A DNA stretch of 64,000 nucleotides, from NCBI GenBank assembly GCA_051861205.1, contig JBHYDC010000017.1:33588-97587 (forward strand). Direction: 5' to 3'. Under the pieces are notes generated by a model that saw only the letters and a program-made list of their open reading frames with translations, was not told the DNA's origin and did not search any database. Each line of letters begins with the position of its first letter. Positions within the stretch are counted from its first letter, which is position 1. Made by a program: the position numbers and the translations under genes. Of the stretch, positions 16,109-24,547 are shown in pieces. The DNA is from JBHYDC01 sp051861205 (GTDB lineage Bacteria; Pseudomonadota; Alphaproteobacteria; Rhizobiales; Pleomorphomonadaceae).

Positions 16109-17578
16109 TCAGCCGCTGACGATCTTGACCTTGTCGCCCACGGAGACCTGATCGCGGGGGCCGAGACCGTTCAGGACGCGGAACAGCACTGCCGGGCGGT
16201 CCAGCATCGGCATCCGGCGGCCGAGCGTTTCCACGGTGTCGCCGGGCTGAACGGTGATCACTTGGAGCTGCAAGGGCTTCAAGCCAGACTGTTCGTCGGG
16301 CGAGAGAGCGCGGAAGGTCGCAATCGTCTGTTGGAACGTCCGGTCGAAGCGAGCCCCCGGCGTTTTTGTTGCGAATAGGAAGCGGAAGGCCTGTTCGCCG
16401 AAGCGGATCACGGCGACGCGGTAGCGGTAGCCGCGCGCTTCGGCGGAGGCGACAGCGGCGGGGAGACCGTTCAACGTGACCGTTTGGACGGAATCGGGAA
16501 TCAGGCCGTTGATCCAGCCTGAATTGAGATAGCCGACGAGATCGCCGCCTTTCTTCACGTCCGCCGCATCGAAGCGCAGCGCTATGCCGGACGCATCGGT
16601 GGCAAGCACCGCGCGGGCCGTGTTCTCGATCTGGAAACCTTCGGGGACGAGGAAGCCGAGCCCAAGCTTGGCGTGCAGGAATTCGCGGCCGCGTACGTAA
16701 CCCTCGACCGGATCGTCGCCGAACATCAATCCGTTCACATGCCTGAGAAACGCGTCCCGGTCCCGGTCGCCGCCCGGAACGCCGGTCGCACCGGCGGCGG
16801 CCACGGCTTGGCTGATCCGCTCGGGCGTGGAGGGGTGGGAGGATAGGAAATCTGCACTGGCATCGCCGTCGGCCGGCAAGGCGGTTTTCCAGGCAGCGTA
16901 GCGCGCCATGGATGTGAGGAAGCGGGCGGCGGAATAGGGGTCGTATCCGGCTCTCACCAGCATGCGGATGCCGAGGGTGTCGGCTTCGAGTTCCTGGATC
17001 TGGGAGAAGCGAGCCAGCGATAGCTGCGACGAGGCAAGCGCCACACGCTGCACATTCGGATCGTCGACGACATTTTGCACGACACGGCTGGCGACCGCGG
17101 CGGCTTCCGCGCGCTCGGCCCTGGAAAAGGCGTGGCGGGCCGTGACGTGCGCCATTTCATGGGCAATGACGGCGGCGACTTCGGACGTGTCGTTGGCCAG
17201 CGCGAGCAGCCCGCGCGTGACGTAGACATAGCCGCCAGGCAGGGCGAAGGCATTCACGGCGGGAGAATTCAGAAGCGTGACACGGTAGCTGCGCCAAGGC
17301 TCATCGCTGGCCGCGACCAAGCGCCCGACGGCACGGGCGATGGCGATTTCCGCTTCGCGATCCTCATAGGTGCCGCCGAACGAGGCCAGGATCTTGGGGT
17401 GCTCACGCTCGGCGATCGCAACTTCGCGCGGATCGATCCGGGCGGCGTTGGTGGCGACGAGCGGCGTCGGTCCGATCGCATCGGTCCCGGCGCCGAAGGG
17501 ATCGGCACAGCCGACGAGGGCAAGCGCAGCCGCGAGCAACGCCGCTGCGGCGTGCCCCTTGGCGCGTTTGGATTTCAT
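16109..17578 (-). CDS. M48-family metalloprotease, lipoprotein with C-terminal LysM-like domain
   Basis: A 489-residue envelope protease. The N-terminus is a lipoprotein signal with lipobox ALVGC, so Cys23 would be lipidated. The zinc motif HEMAH is at about residues 139-143, followed by the downstream glutamate ligand in QELEADTLG. The last 50 residues (VQPGDTVETLGRR ... VSVGDKVKIVSG) resemble a LysM peptidoglycan-binding domain. BepA-like M48 proteases act in outer-membrane protein quality control. The start is the ATG giving a compact lipoprotein signal; ATG 17605 is an alternative. Confidence 0.88.
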   Translation of the reverse strand: MKSKRAKGHAAAALLAAALALVGCADPFGAGTDAIGPTPLVATNAARIDPREVAIAEREHPKILASFGGTYEDREAEIAIARAVGRLVAASDEPWRSYRVTLLNSPAVNAFALPGGYVYVTRGLLALANDTSEVAAVIAHEMAHVTARHAFSRAERAEAAAVASRVVQNVVDDPNVQRVALASSQLSLARFSQIQELEADTLGIRMLVRAGYDPYSAARFLTSMARYAAWKTALPADGDASADFLSSHPSTPERISQAVAAAGATGVPGGDRDRDAFLRHVNGLMFGDDPVEGYVRGREFLHAKLGLGFLVPEGFQIENTARAVLATDASGIALRFDAADVKKGGDLVGYLNSGWINGLIPDSVQTVTLNGLPAAVASAEARGYRYRVAVIRFGEQAFRFLFATKTPGARFDRTFQQTIATFRALSPDEQSGLKPLQLQVITVQPGDTVETLGRRMPMLDRPAVLFRVLNGLGPRDQVSVGDKVKIVSG

Positions 17579-17615
17579 CGGTCTCGTTTCGCCCAACCCA
17601 GACATATCCTCAGCG

Positions 17616-18437
17616 TCACTCCGCCCCATTGTCCATAAGCTCAAGGGCGGCTGGCGTTCGCAGCCGCACTTCTGGGCCCTTGTGATCGACCGCATAGCCG
17701 CGGACGCGCACGCTATGTCCTTGCAATTCGTCCGGATCATGACCTGCCGCTGTCAAATCGGCCAAGACAGCTCTGGAGATCACCACCGTACCGTCGGTGG
17801 CATAGGAACCGCCGAAGTTTAGATAGGTCGTGGAGCCTGCTTTGCCTATGGTCAACACGCGTCCAGAAAGAAGAAGAAAGTCAGGCAGCGGCAGCCCCTT
17901 CCGGGATTGTATGTCCAGGATCAGCGTCGGATCGGACCAAAGCCCGCGCTTGGCCGCACGGGCTTCGGCTTCGGCGCGCATCAACGCGGGTCCGCAACTC
18001 GTTTCGCCGGGGTCGACGAGCGCTAGGCCGGCGCGGACGAGGTTTTCTTGGAGCCACCCGGCGCCGTGGACCATGACCTCGCCATGCGCGCGGCGATGAC
18101 GATCGAGCCGGCGGTTGCCGTAGATTTCCGCGTCTTTGCCGGCTGCTTTGGAAAGCTCGGCCAGCACGGCTGTTCTGATTACCGGCGAGGCCGATGACGG
18201 GACGATGATGCCGGAGAGGGCAGCGCCCGCCGGGCCCGAGCCTCCCCCGGGAGCGGCGAAGGCGAGCGACGGGCGAAATGACCCGGTACCGATGACGGCC
18301 ATAGAAACCCGGGCCGTTGCGCCGAGTGATTCCATGCAGGCCGGCCGAACTTCAGCGGTCGCCGTCAGCGCACCAAAGAAGAGCCCCGCCGCCAAGGCCG
18401 CGAGGCCGATAGCCGGCTTTCGATAGGGTATCCGCAT
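17616..18437 (-). CDS. Secreted thermonuclease-like (SNase-family) protein
   Basis: A 273-residue exported protein with a signal peptide (about residues 1-28, ending ATAEV). The middle resembles the second half of the staphylococcal nuclease fold: DRHRRAHGEVMVHGAGWLQENLVRAGLALVDPG, then AEAEARAAKRGLWSD. I cannot see the full set of catalytic arginines and glutamate in family order, so nuclease activity is uncertain. It lies 38 bases upstream of the M48 gene on the same strand, so the two probably form an operon. Confidence 0.72.
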   Translation of the reverse strand: MRIPYRKPAIGLAALAAGLFFGALTATAEVRPACMESLGATARVSMAVIGTGSFRPSLAFAAPGGGSGPAGAALSGIIVPSSASPVIRTAVLAELSKAAGKDAEIYGNRRLDRHRRAHGEVMVHGAGWLQENLVRAGLALVDPGETSCGPALMRAEAEARAAKRGLWSDPTLILDIQSRKGLPLPDFLLLSGRVLTIGKAGSTTYLNFGGSYATDGTVVISRAVLADLTAAGHDPDELQGHSVRVRGYAVDHKGPEVRLRTPAALELMDNGAE

Positions 18438-18452
18438 CTCCAACGGTTCCAA

Positions 18453-18800
18453 TGCCCCGCCGATCCAACTTCATATCAGCTTAACACAGGAGACGGATTG
18501 GTGCAGCGCAATATGAGCGCTTCTAAGGTTTCGATTCGAAACCAAACCAAGGTGTCACTTGCGGGAAACAGAGGCTCGGGGCTGGTTCGCGGGGATGTCC
18601 CGGTTGCGTTATGCACGGAACTGCGAGCTTGCCGTTGTAGGGCTTGCGCTTTATGAAAGCGAAGAGGTCAACGTTATACTCAAGCTCAGAGCACAGGTTG
18701 AGATAGCCGACGCTCCTGAACTGGGAAAACGGACGAAATCATGACCTTATTGGTTTGGGTGCCGTTCAGATACAGTCTTGGCGCCTATGCATGGCGTTTG
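18453..18800. other. Intergenic region upstream of tRNA-Arg
   Basis: No supported gene. It presumably holds the promoter of the nuclease-like gene on the minus strand and that of the tRNA on the plus strand. The boxes are too weak to assign. Confidence 0.4.
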
Positions 18801-18877
18801 GTCCCGGTAGCTCAGTAGGATAGAGCACAGGTTTCCTAAACCTGGGGTCAGGGGTTCGAATCCCTTCCGGGACGCCA
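18801..18877 (+). tRNA. tRNA-Arg (anticodon CCT)
   Basis: Complete cloverleaf: acceptor stem GTCCCGG pairs with CCGGGAC at 18867-18873, D arm GCTCAGTAGGATAGAGC, anticodon stem CAGGT/ACCTG with loop TTCCTAA (anticodon CCT at 18835-18837), and T arm with GTTCGAATC. The CCA end at 18875-18877 is encoded. It decodes AGG. The downstream side carries gene remnants. tRNA genes are frequent integration sites, though no integrase or attachment repeat is visible. Confidence 0.97.
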
Positions 18878-19000
18878 ATGCGCTTTTTACCCAGACCACG
18901 CCTAAACTTGGCACATAAGAAGTGTTTTTCGCTATCCGGCCGCTATTTGGCGTGGGCCGGCTATACTGTTCCGGCAACGCCCTACGGCCCGCATTCGTGA

Positions 19001-19192
19001 CTCTTGACTCGGCCCAATGGGGTGCGACTGACCCAGGCGGAATTGGAAGCCAATCCGCAAGGGCGGAACCTCGGACAGGGGGCTGGCCGTCACCCGCCTA
19101 TGCGCGGTGGCTTGGCTGCGTCCATAAGGGGAAGTGATGGCACGGCTTGGGGGCTGCTGCAGCTTTCGGACAAGTATGAAGGCAACTTTGCA
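19001..19192 (+). pseudogene. Remnant of a GAF-domain sensor histidine kinase
   Basis: Without a proper start and after an in-frame TGA at 18998, about 58 codons encode a recognisable piece of a GAF domain as found in PAS/GAF histidine kinases: RLTQAELEANPQGRNLG, GRHPPMRGGLAASI and GLLQLSDKYEGNF. The similarity stops at about 19189 and the kinase core is absent. It ends about 18 bases from the second remnant on the opposite strand. The family assignment is from memory of the motif. Confidence 0.6.
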
Positions 19193-19195
19193 CCG

Positions 19196-19390
19196 CTACC
19201 CGAGATGGCGGGCCTCCATTTCGATCGCAGCATAATATACGCCTGTGCCTTCGAATTTCTCCAACCCCTTGATCGGCAGGCGGCGGTATTGCACGTCGCT
19301 CGCCACGATCACCGCACGGCCCTGAACCACCACGCCATCGTCTAATTTCAGCGCGAAGCCGCAGCGGCGCTTGCTCGTCAACCGATCCAA
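19196..19390 (-). pseudogene. Remnant of a thioredoxin-reductase-like FAD oxidoreductase
   Basis: A 64-codon frame encodes an internal piece of an FAD-dependent thioredoxin-reductase-like protein: FALKLDDGVVVQGRAVIVASDVQYRRLPIKGLEKFEG, then GVYYAAIEMEAR, after which similarity ends at a stop. In complete relatives the CxxC or NADPH domain follows this point. The preceding part of the domain seems to continue in another frame (QAKSVALALLW, about 19391-19440), suggesting a frameshift. Both ends of the gene are missing. Confidence 0.6.
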
Positions 19391-19455
19391 CGCGCCACAG
19401 CAGGGCCAGCGCGACGGATTTTGCCTGCAGCAAAAGGGAAATAGCGGCGCGGTTG

Positions 19456-20058
19456 TTAGCGAAGCTCGGTCTCGTCGCCGGCTGGCGGGACGACCATGGC
19501 AGTGCGGGCGTTAAGCTGCGGCGCGGGTGCCGAGGCAATTTGCGTCTTGGCTGCGCGTTCCTCAATGAAAAAAATGTGCCGGCCGATCACCCCGGTCTTC
19601 CGAAGGCTCTTTGACCAGCGCGGATTTGCGTAGCTGGCGTGATAATGCGTGGAAACGGCGATCGGTCCGAAGGACGCTGTCCGAGGCGTGCATTCCCGTT
19701 CGGTCGCCAGCAGAACGGATGCTCGGTAAAGGATCGCGCCCCAGCTACCGGTATCGCGGATGACGTCCGGCTTGCCGTCACAGGCGAAGGTGAACTGACA
19801 CCGCAAGCGGCGATGGACATTCTGAAAGACAACGCCGCAGACGGTGGCCGGATAGTGCCCGCTTGCCGCCCGGTTGATGATCACGCGGCCAACCGCCATC
19901 TGGCCGGCCTCCGGTTCGCCCCTCGCCTCGAAGTATATAGCGCGGGCGAGGCAGCTCAACTCGTCACTGAGCGGTTTCGAATCGGCCGCAGCCGCCGAAA
20001 GGCACGCCGTCATCCAAGTCAGGAGCACCGTTGCGGCGCCGATCAGCAGTGTCGTCAA
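19456..20058 (-). CDS. SleB-type cell wall hydrolase, exported
   Basis: A 200-residue protein with an N-terminal signal peptide and a Hydrolase_2 (SleB/CwlJ) domain: LARAIYFEARGEPEAGQMAVGRVIINRA near residue 36, with the catalytic-type Glu in FEARGE, then the VCGVVFQN and CQFTFACDG motifs. The family cleaves peptidoglycan as a lytic transglycosylase or amidase-like enzyme. The start is TTG at 20058 with a GAGG upstream; the first ATG would delete most of the signal peptide. Confidence 0.82.
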   Translation of the reverse strand: MTTLLIGAATVLLTWMTACLSAAAADSKPLSDELSCLARAIYFEARGEPEAGQMAVGRVIINRAASGHYPATVCGVVFQNVHRRLRCQFTFACDGKPDVIRDTGSWGAILYRASVLLATERECTPRTASFGPIAVSTHYHASYANPRWSKSLRKTGVIGRHIFFIEERAAKTQIASAPAPQLNARTAMVVPPAGDETELR

Positions 20059-20292
20059 AGGGGAACCTCACATTCACACCCGTTGCCCTGGCTGTGTGAC
20101 GGTTCAAAGCGGCGACATTTCGAGCCGCAAGCGGCGACCGTGCGGCTGATATGAGGCGTCAGGCGGAACCCCGAGCTTGTCGATTACCCAGGAAAGGCAA
20201 TGCGATGGGCCGTGGCTTCGACGTTAAGGCTCCAGTTTGAAGTGTGTCACAGGTGCTAGGGTCTGCCGCTTTGTCAAAATGGCCTAGGTATT

Positions 20293-20309
20293 CTTTACAA
20301 ATGTTTGCA
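20293..20309. promoter_or_regulatory. 17-bp motif shared with the porin promoter region (copy 1)
   Basis: CTTTACAAATGTTTGCA, 19 bases upstream of the predicted -35 box of the response-regulator gene. The core CAAA-N2-TTTG is a dyad. The same 17-mer with two differences occurs upstream of the porin at 21275-21291. Confidence 0.55.
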
Positions 20310-20328
20310 CCACACACATTGCCTTTGT

Positions 20329-20356
20329 TTGAAAAGACAGGGTAGATTCATATAAA
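20329..20356 (+). promoter_or_regulatory. Predicted promoter of the response-regulator gene
   Basis: TTGAAA, 16-nt spacer, TATAAA. The predicted start near 20363 gives a leader of about 70 nt. The rest of the gap from 20059 shows no gene. Confidence 0.55.
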
Positions 20357-20435
20357 CGCATACATCCTGCTTCGAACCCCAGTGAAGATGGTCACATCCC
20401 GACTGTTTTCGATCACCCTGTTTAGCTGGTGAAAC

Positions 20436-21164
20436 ATGCTCGCCGTATCACCCGATCACCGTTCCGCAGCCATCATCGGATCTGAACCGGCGCTCAAGAT
20501 GCTCGGTCCGCTGCTAGAGACCTGCGGCGTTCGCATGGCCTTTTTCGACACATTTGCGGCTGGCGCGGGCGAGTTGGAGGGGTTCGACGTTCTGATCATC
20601 CAAGACGGCGAGGGCGTTTCTAACATGAGCGCGGCAGTATCGGCGGCGCGTGCTGTGGGTCACCTTCACATCATTGCAATTGTCGAAACGAGTGCGCCTT
20701 CGTTGGTTCGAGAGCTTTACTTTAGCGGCGCGGACGTTGTGTTCAACGGGACGACCGATCATTACCACATCTTTTTGCAGTGCTGCCATTTCCTGCGCTA
20801 CTGGGCAGGCGAGCCCAAGAACGTAAGGGTGGGCAATGCGATTTTCGATGAGACCCTGAAGCGGTTGATCGTCGGAAATGGGCTCACGGTTGCGCTCACT
20901 GAGATTGAGGCAAAGCTACTTTCGGTGCTTGCGGGGGCTAAGAACGACTACATTTCGCGCGAGAAGATTTCGGTGGAGTTGTTCAACTTCTCCTATCAGA
21001 AGTCCGATCGACGCATTGATGTTCACGCCTCCAATCTTCGTAAGAAGTTTCGCGCCAATGCGATCGACGCAACCATCGACAACAGCCGCAGCCATGGGCT
21101 TCGTCTCATAACAGGTATCCCAGCCATAATGGAGCCGGATGAGGCCTTATTGAAAGCTGGTTGA
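20436..21164 (+). CDS. Orphan OmpR-type response regulator with degenerate receiver
   Basis: A 242-residue protein. Residues 130-228 form an OmpR/PhoB winged helix (LTEIEAKLLSVLAGAKNDYISREKISVELF, then RRIDVHASNLRKKF). Residues 10-120 have the layout of a receiver domain but lack its chemistry: the acidic pair is Gly15-Ser16, the phosphoacceptor position in DVLIIQD aligns with Gln56 (an Asp is one residue later), and the conserved lysine is absent (VVFNGTTD). It may therefore work without phosphorylation. No histidine kinase gene is adjacent, only a decayed fragment 1.2 kb upstream. The porin follows; both carry a shared upstream motif. Confidence 0.83.
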   Translation: MLAVSPDHRSAAIIGSEPALKMLGPLLETCGVRMAFFDTFAAGAGELEGFDVLIIQDGEGVSNMSAAVSAARAVGHLHIIAIVETSAPSLVRELYFSGADVVFNGTTDHYHIFLQCCHFLRYWAGEPKNVRVGNAIFDETLKRLIVGNGLTVALTEIEAKLLSVLAGAKNDYISREKISVELFNFSYQKSDRRIDVHASNLRKKFRANAIDATIDNSRSHGLRLITGIPAIMEPDEALLKAG

Positions 21165-21197
21165 ATAAACCAGAAGTCTTCGCGAAATGGATTTGGT

Positions 21198-21229
21198 GAG
21201 GCCGGGCGCGCAGCGTCCCGGCCTCTTTG
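21198..21229 (+). terminator. Terminator after the response-regulator gene
   Basis: 9-bp stem GAGGCCGGG / CCCGGCCTC with a 10-nt loop followed by TTTGCTTTT, 34 bases after the stop. Confidence 0.88.
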
Positions 21230-21274
21230 CTTTTCTTTACAGTATAAGTTGTATAATTATCACATCCTATTTCA

Positions 21275-21291
21275 CTTTACAAATCTTTGCG
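21275..21291. promoter_or_regulatory. 17-bp motif shared with the response-regulator promoter (copy 2)
   Basis: CTTTACAAATCTTTGCG matches 15 of 17 positions of the copy at 20293-20309. It lies in the AT-rich 323-bp region upstream of the porin; a weak TTGAAG box follows 10 bases later. The leader to the porin is long, about 150 nt. Confidence 0.55.
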
Positions 21292-21487
21292 AAGTATTCG
21301 ATTGAAGGTTTTGCGTACAAGTTGATTATTAAGCGGCGTCTCGGTGTGAGGGTGACTCGAACGAGTTGGCTTCTACTCCGAAGGAGTTGCGCAAGACTGG
21401 GGCACAAGACATGTCGTGCAAGACATCGCTTCGTGGCGGTGCACGGATACTTGCGCCGAACGGATAGATCTTTTAAGGAGCGTACTA

Positions 21488-22480
21488 ATGAAGCTTTCCT
21501 CCTACCTGCTCGGCTCTGCCGCTGCCCTGTTCGTGGCTTCCGCCGCCAACGCCGCCGATCTGCCGGGCGAGGCCGCCCCGGCTGCCGTCGATTACGTCAA
21601 GGTCTGCGACACGTTCGGCGCTGGCTTCTTCTACATCCCCGGGACCGAGACCTGCCTCGACGTGTCCGGCCGCGTCCGCTTCACGGTCTCGGCCAGCGAC
21701 GCCGACCTTGATACCGGCGTGACCGGCGACCAGAACTACAAGTTCTCGGCCGACGCCCGCGTCGACTTCGACGCTCGCACCGCCACCGAATACGGTCAGC
21801 TCCGTTCGTTCTTCCGCATCAAGACGACCGATGATGCCGGCACAGCGATCGACAAGGCGTTCATCCAGCTCGGCTACCTCACGGTCGGCTATGCCGCGAA
21901 CTTCCTTGACAGCTTCGGCGGCCTCTACGGCGACAGCGACCGTAACTATGGCGGCTCCACCAACCTCCAGGTTTCGGTTCTCGCCGACAACCTCGGTGGC
22001 GGCTTCTACGCCGGTCTCCAGGTTCGTGACTCGGCCTCCACGCTCGCCAAGGCTTTCGGCGATGACGTCAGCCCGGTCGTTGAAGGTATCGTCGGTCTGA
22101 CCGGCCAGGCTTGGGGCTCCGCGGCTGTCGCCGCTGCTTACAACAGCGACGAAGAGTCGTTGGTTGTGAAGGGCGCCGTGACCGCCAATCTCGCGGAAGG
22201 CTTCGAAACCACCGCCAGCGCCACGTTCATTGACGATGTTGGCTCGGAAGACGGTACCTGGCTCGGCCTTGGCGTGTCCTACGCTGCTAGCTCGGCTGCC
22301 ACCGTCTACGCGAACGGCCGTTACCAGCTCGCCGACGTTGGCGAAGACACCTGGGGCGTGACCGCCGGCGTCGGCTACACGGTCGTTGCTGGTCTCGTCG
22401 CCACCGCCGAAGTCACCTACGACGACGACGGCACTGACGGCACCACCGCCGGCCTGCTGCGTCTGACCCGCAACTGGTAA
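21488..22480 (+). CDS. Outer-membrane porin
   Basis: A 330-residue porin of the alphaproteobacterial (Omp2b-like) family. It has a classic signal peptide ending ANA-AD at residue 22, then VKVCDTFGAGFFYIPGTETCLDVSGRVRF with the two family cysteines. The remainder alternates aromatic and polar residues in amphipathic strands and ends in the C-terminal Trp preferred for BAM recognition (RLTRNW). AAGGAG precedes the ATG. Strong AT-rich upstream DNA and a perfect terminator fit a highly expressed single gene. Its codon use is visibly more biased (GGC, CTC, GTC, ACC) than its neighbours. Confidence 0.92.
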   Translation: MKLSSYLLGSAAALFVASAANAADLPGEAAPAAVDYVKVCDTFGAGFFYIPGTETCLDVSGRVRFTVSASDADLDTGVTGDQNYKFSADARVDFDARTATEYGQLRSFFRIKTTDDAGTAIDKAFIQLGYLTVGYAANFLDSFGGLYGDSDRNYGGSTNLQVSVLADNLGGGFYAGLQVRDSASTLAKAFGDDVSPVVEGIVGLTGQAWGSAAVAAAYNSDEESLVVKGAVTANLAEGFETTASATFIDDVGSEDGTWLGLGVSYAASSAATVYANGRYQLADVGEDTWGVTAGVGYTVVAGLVATAEVTYDDDGTDGTTAGLLRLTRNW

Positions 22481-22506
22481 TCAATGTCCCCTCGGGGATT
22501 TGGTGG

Positions 22507-22537
22507 AAAGGCCCGGCTCGACGCCGGGCCTTTCTGC
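22507..22537 (+). terminator. Terminator after the porin gene
   Basis: Perfect 11-bp stem AAAGGCCCGGC / GCCGGGCCTTT with a 5-nt loop, 26 bases after the stop. Confidence 0.92.
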
Positions 22538-22640
22538 GTTTCAGCCCTCTCGACCTATCCGCCCGTGCCGCTTACATATGCGCCTGCTGAGCCGCAATCG
22601 AGCGCGGCAAGGGATGGATATGCAGGAAAGGGTGACATTC

Positions 22641-24515
22641 ATGGTGGCGGACGAGAACTCATCGCAGCACGCATTCAGCGCCGACGTGGCCCGATTGCTG
22701 TCCTTGATGGTGCACTCCGTCTATTCCAACAAGGACATCTTCCTCCGCGAACTCATTTCCAATGCGGCCGATGCTTGCGAGAAGCTGCGCTATCTCGCCA
22801 TCGCCGAACCAGCGCTCATTGAGGGCGACGGTGCGTTTGCGATCACGATCGAAGCGGATCCGGACGGCGCAAGGCTGATCGTCTCCGACAACGGCATCGG
22901 AATGACCGGCGATGAGATGCGCGACAACCTCGGCACCATTGCGCGGTCTGGAACGCGCGCGTTTCTCGACGGTTTGGCGGAAAGCCGCGATGGCGGGGCG
23001 TTGATCGGGCGGTTCGGGGTGGGGTTCTACTCAGCCTTCATGGTGGCCGACCGGGTGCGCGTCGTATCGCGGCGCGCGGGCAGCGATGAGGCGCAAGTCT
23101 GGTCTTCGGACGGGCAGGGGACCTTCCAACTGGTGCCGCTGACCGAAGGCGACCTGCCTGGTCGGGGCACGCGGGTTGAGCTTTTTCTGAACGCGGAATC
23201 AAGATCCTACGCCGACGAAGACACCATTGAGCGGATCGTTGGGGCTTACTCGGCGCATGTGCCGGTGCCGATTCGGTACCGCGCGGCGGGATCGGAGACG
23301 AGCCGCGAGCTTGCCGATGGATCCGCGCTCTGGGTCAAGCCGAAGAGCGCCGTGACCCCGGAAGAATATGCGGAATTCTATGGAACGGTGGCGCAGGCTT
23401 TCGACGAGCCGGCGCTCGCCCTCCATTACCGCGCGGAAGGCCGGCACGAGTATTCCGTGCTGCTGTTCGTGCCCTCGGAGAAGCCGTTCGACTTGTTCGA
23501 CCCCGCCCGTAAGGGCCGGGTCAAGCTCTATGTGCGCCGAGTTCTGATCACCGACGAGGCGGAGATTCTGCCGGCGTGGTTGCGATTCGTGCGGGGCGTC
23601 GTCGATTCGGAAGATCTGCCGCTCAACCTCTCGCGCGAGATGTTGCAGAAAAATCCGGTCCTGGAGGCGATCGGCAAGGGCGTGACCAGCCGCGTGATCA
23701 CCGAACTTACGAAGCTGGCTGATAACGACGGGGACAAATTCCTGAAGGTTTGGGAGGCGTTCGGGCCGGTTATCAAGGAGGGTCTTTACGAAGCGCCCGA
23801 GCGCCGGGACGATCTGTTCAAGCTGGTGCGCTTCCGGACGATGCAATCGGGGCAGGCGTGGCGTAGGCTCGCCGACTATGTATCGGCGCTGAAGGATAAT
23901 CAGACGGCCATTTACTATGCGCTCGGCGAAACGCCCGAGGCGGTGCGGGCTTCGCCGCATCTTGAAGGTTATGCCGCACGCGGGCTCGACGTTTTGATTC
24001 TGTCCGATCCGGTGGATGCTTTCTGGGTTCGCACGGCGCTGGGGTTTGAAGGCAAGCCGTTCAAGTCCGTCACGCAAGGCGCGGCTGATCTCGACAACAT
24101 TCCCCCTACCGAGAGCGCCGGCGAGGAAGCGCCAGTTGCCGATGCCGCGACGCTCGCGAGCCTTTTGAAAGAAGCGCTCGCCGATCAGGTCTCCGACGTC
24201 AGGGCTTCGTCGCGGCTGGCGACCAGCGCGGTTTGTCTGGTCGCGCCGGAATTCGGGCTCGACCGGATGACAGAGAAGCTTGTTGCCCGTCAGGAAGGGC
24301 GGCCTGCGGGGCTGAAGCCGGTCTTGGAGTTCAATCCGGGGCATGCGCTGATCAAGGCCTTGGCGGCCAAAGCGGCGAAGGGGTCAGCCGACGCCGTGCG
24401 CGAGGCGGCGCCTCTGCTGCATGGTCAGGCGCGAATCTTGGATGGTGAAGCGCCGGAAGATCCAGCGGTATTCGCCGCAGCTTTGTCCCGGTTGATGGAA
24501 AAGGCGCTTGGCTGA
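22641..24515 (+). CDS. htpG: Chaperone protein HtpG (Hsp90)
   Basis: Cytoplasmic Hsp90 of 624 residues. The GHKL ATP site is complete: IFLRELISNAADACEKLRY, DNGIGM and GRFGVGFYSAFMVAD. The middle domain (SEDLPLNLSREMLQ) and C-terminal dimerisation domain follow at normal length. I chose ATG 22641, eight bases after AGGAAAGGG; upstream ATGs at 22614 and 22620 would add residues absent from the family. It is a likely RpoH-regulated gene, but I could not place a sigma-32 promoter. Confidence 0.96.
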   Translation: MVADENSSQHAFSADVARLLSLMVHSVYSNKDIFLRELISNAADACEKLRYLAIAEPALIEGDGAFAITIEADPDGARLIVSDNGIGMTGDEMRDNLGTIARSGTRAFLDGLAESRDGGALIGRFGVGFYSAFMVADRVRVVSRRAGSDEAQVWSSDGQGTFQLVPLTEGDLPGRGTRVELFLNAESRSYADEDTIERIVGAYSAHVPVPIRYRAAGSETSRELADGSALWVKPKSAVTPEEYAEFYGTVAQAFDEPALALHYRAEGRHEYSVLLFVPSEKPFDLFDPARKGRVKLYVRRVLITDEAEILPAWLRFVRGVVDSEDLPLNLSREMLQKNPVLEAIGKGVTSRVITELTKLADNDGDKFLKVWEAFGPVIKEGLYEAPERRDDLFKLVRFRTMQSGQAWRRLADYVSALKDNQTAIYYALGETPEAVRASPHLEGYAARGLDVLILSDPVDAFWVRTALGFEGKPFKSVTQGAADLDNIPPTESAGEEAPVADAATLASLLKEALADQVSDVRASSRLATSAVCLVAPEFGLDRMTEKLVARQEGRPAGLKPVLEFNPGHALIKALAAKAAKGSADAVREAAPLLHGQARILDGEAPEDPAVFAAALSRLMEKALG

Positions 24516-24547
24516 GGGTTATTCGGGGTGGTCAGCGATCGCGGGGA

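Noticed and set aside
18878..19455. Integrated phage or island still present at the tRNA
   Set aside because: No integrase, phage gene or copy of the tRNA 3' end is visible; only two gene fragments remain.
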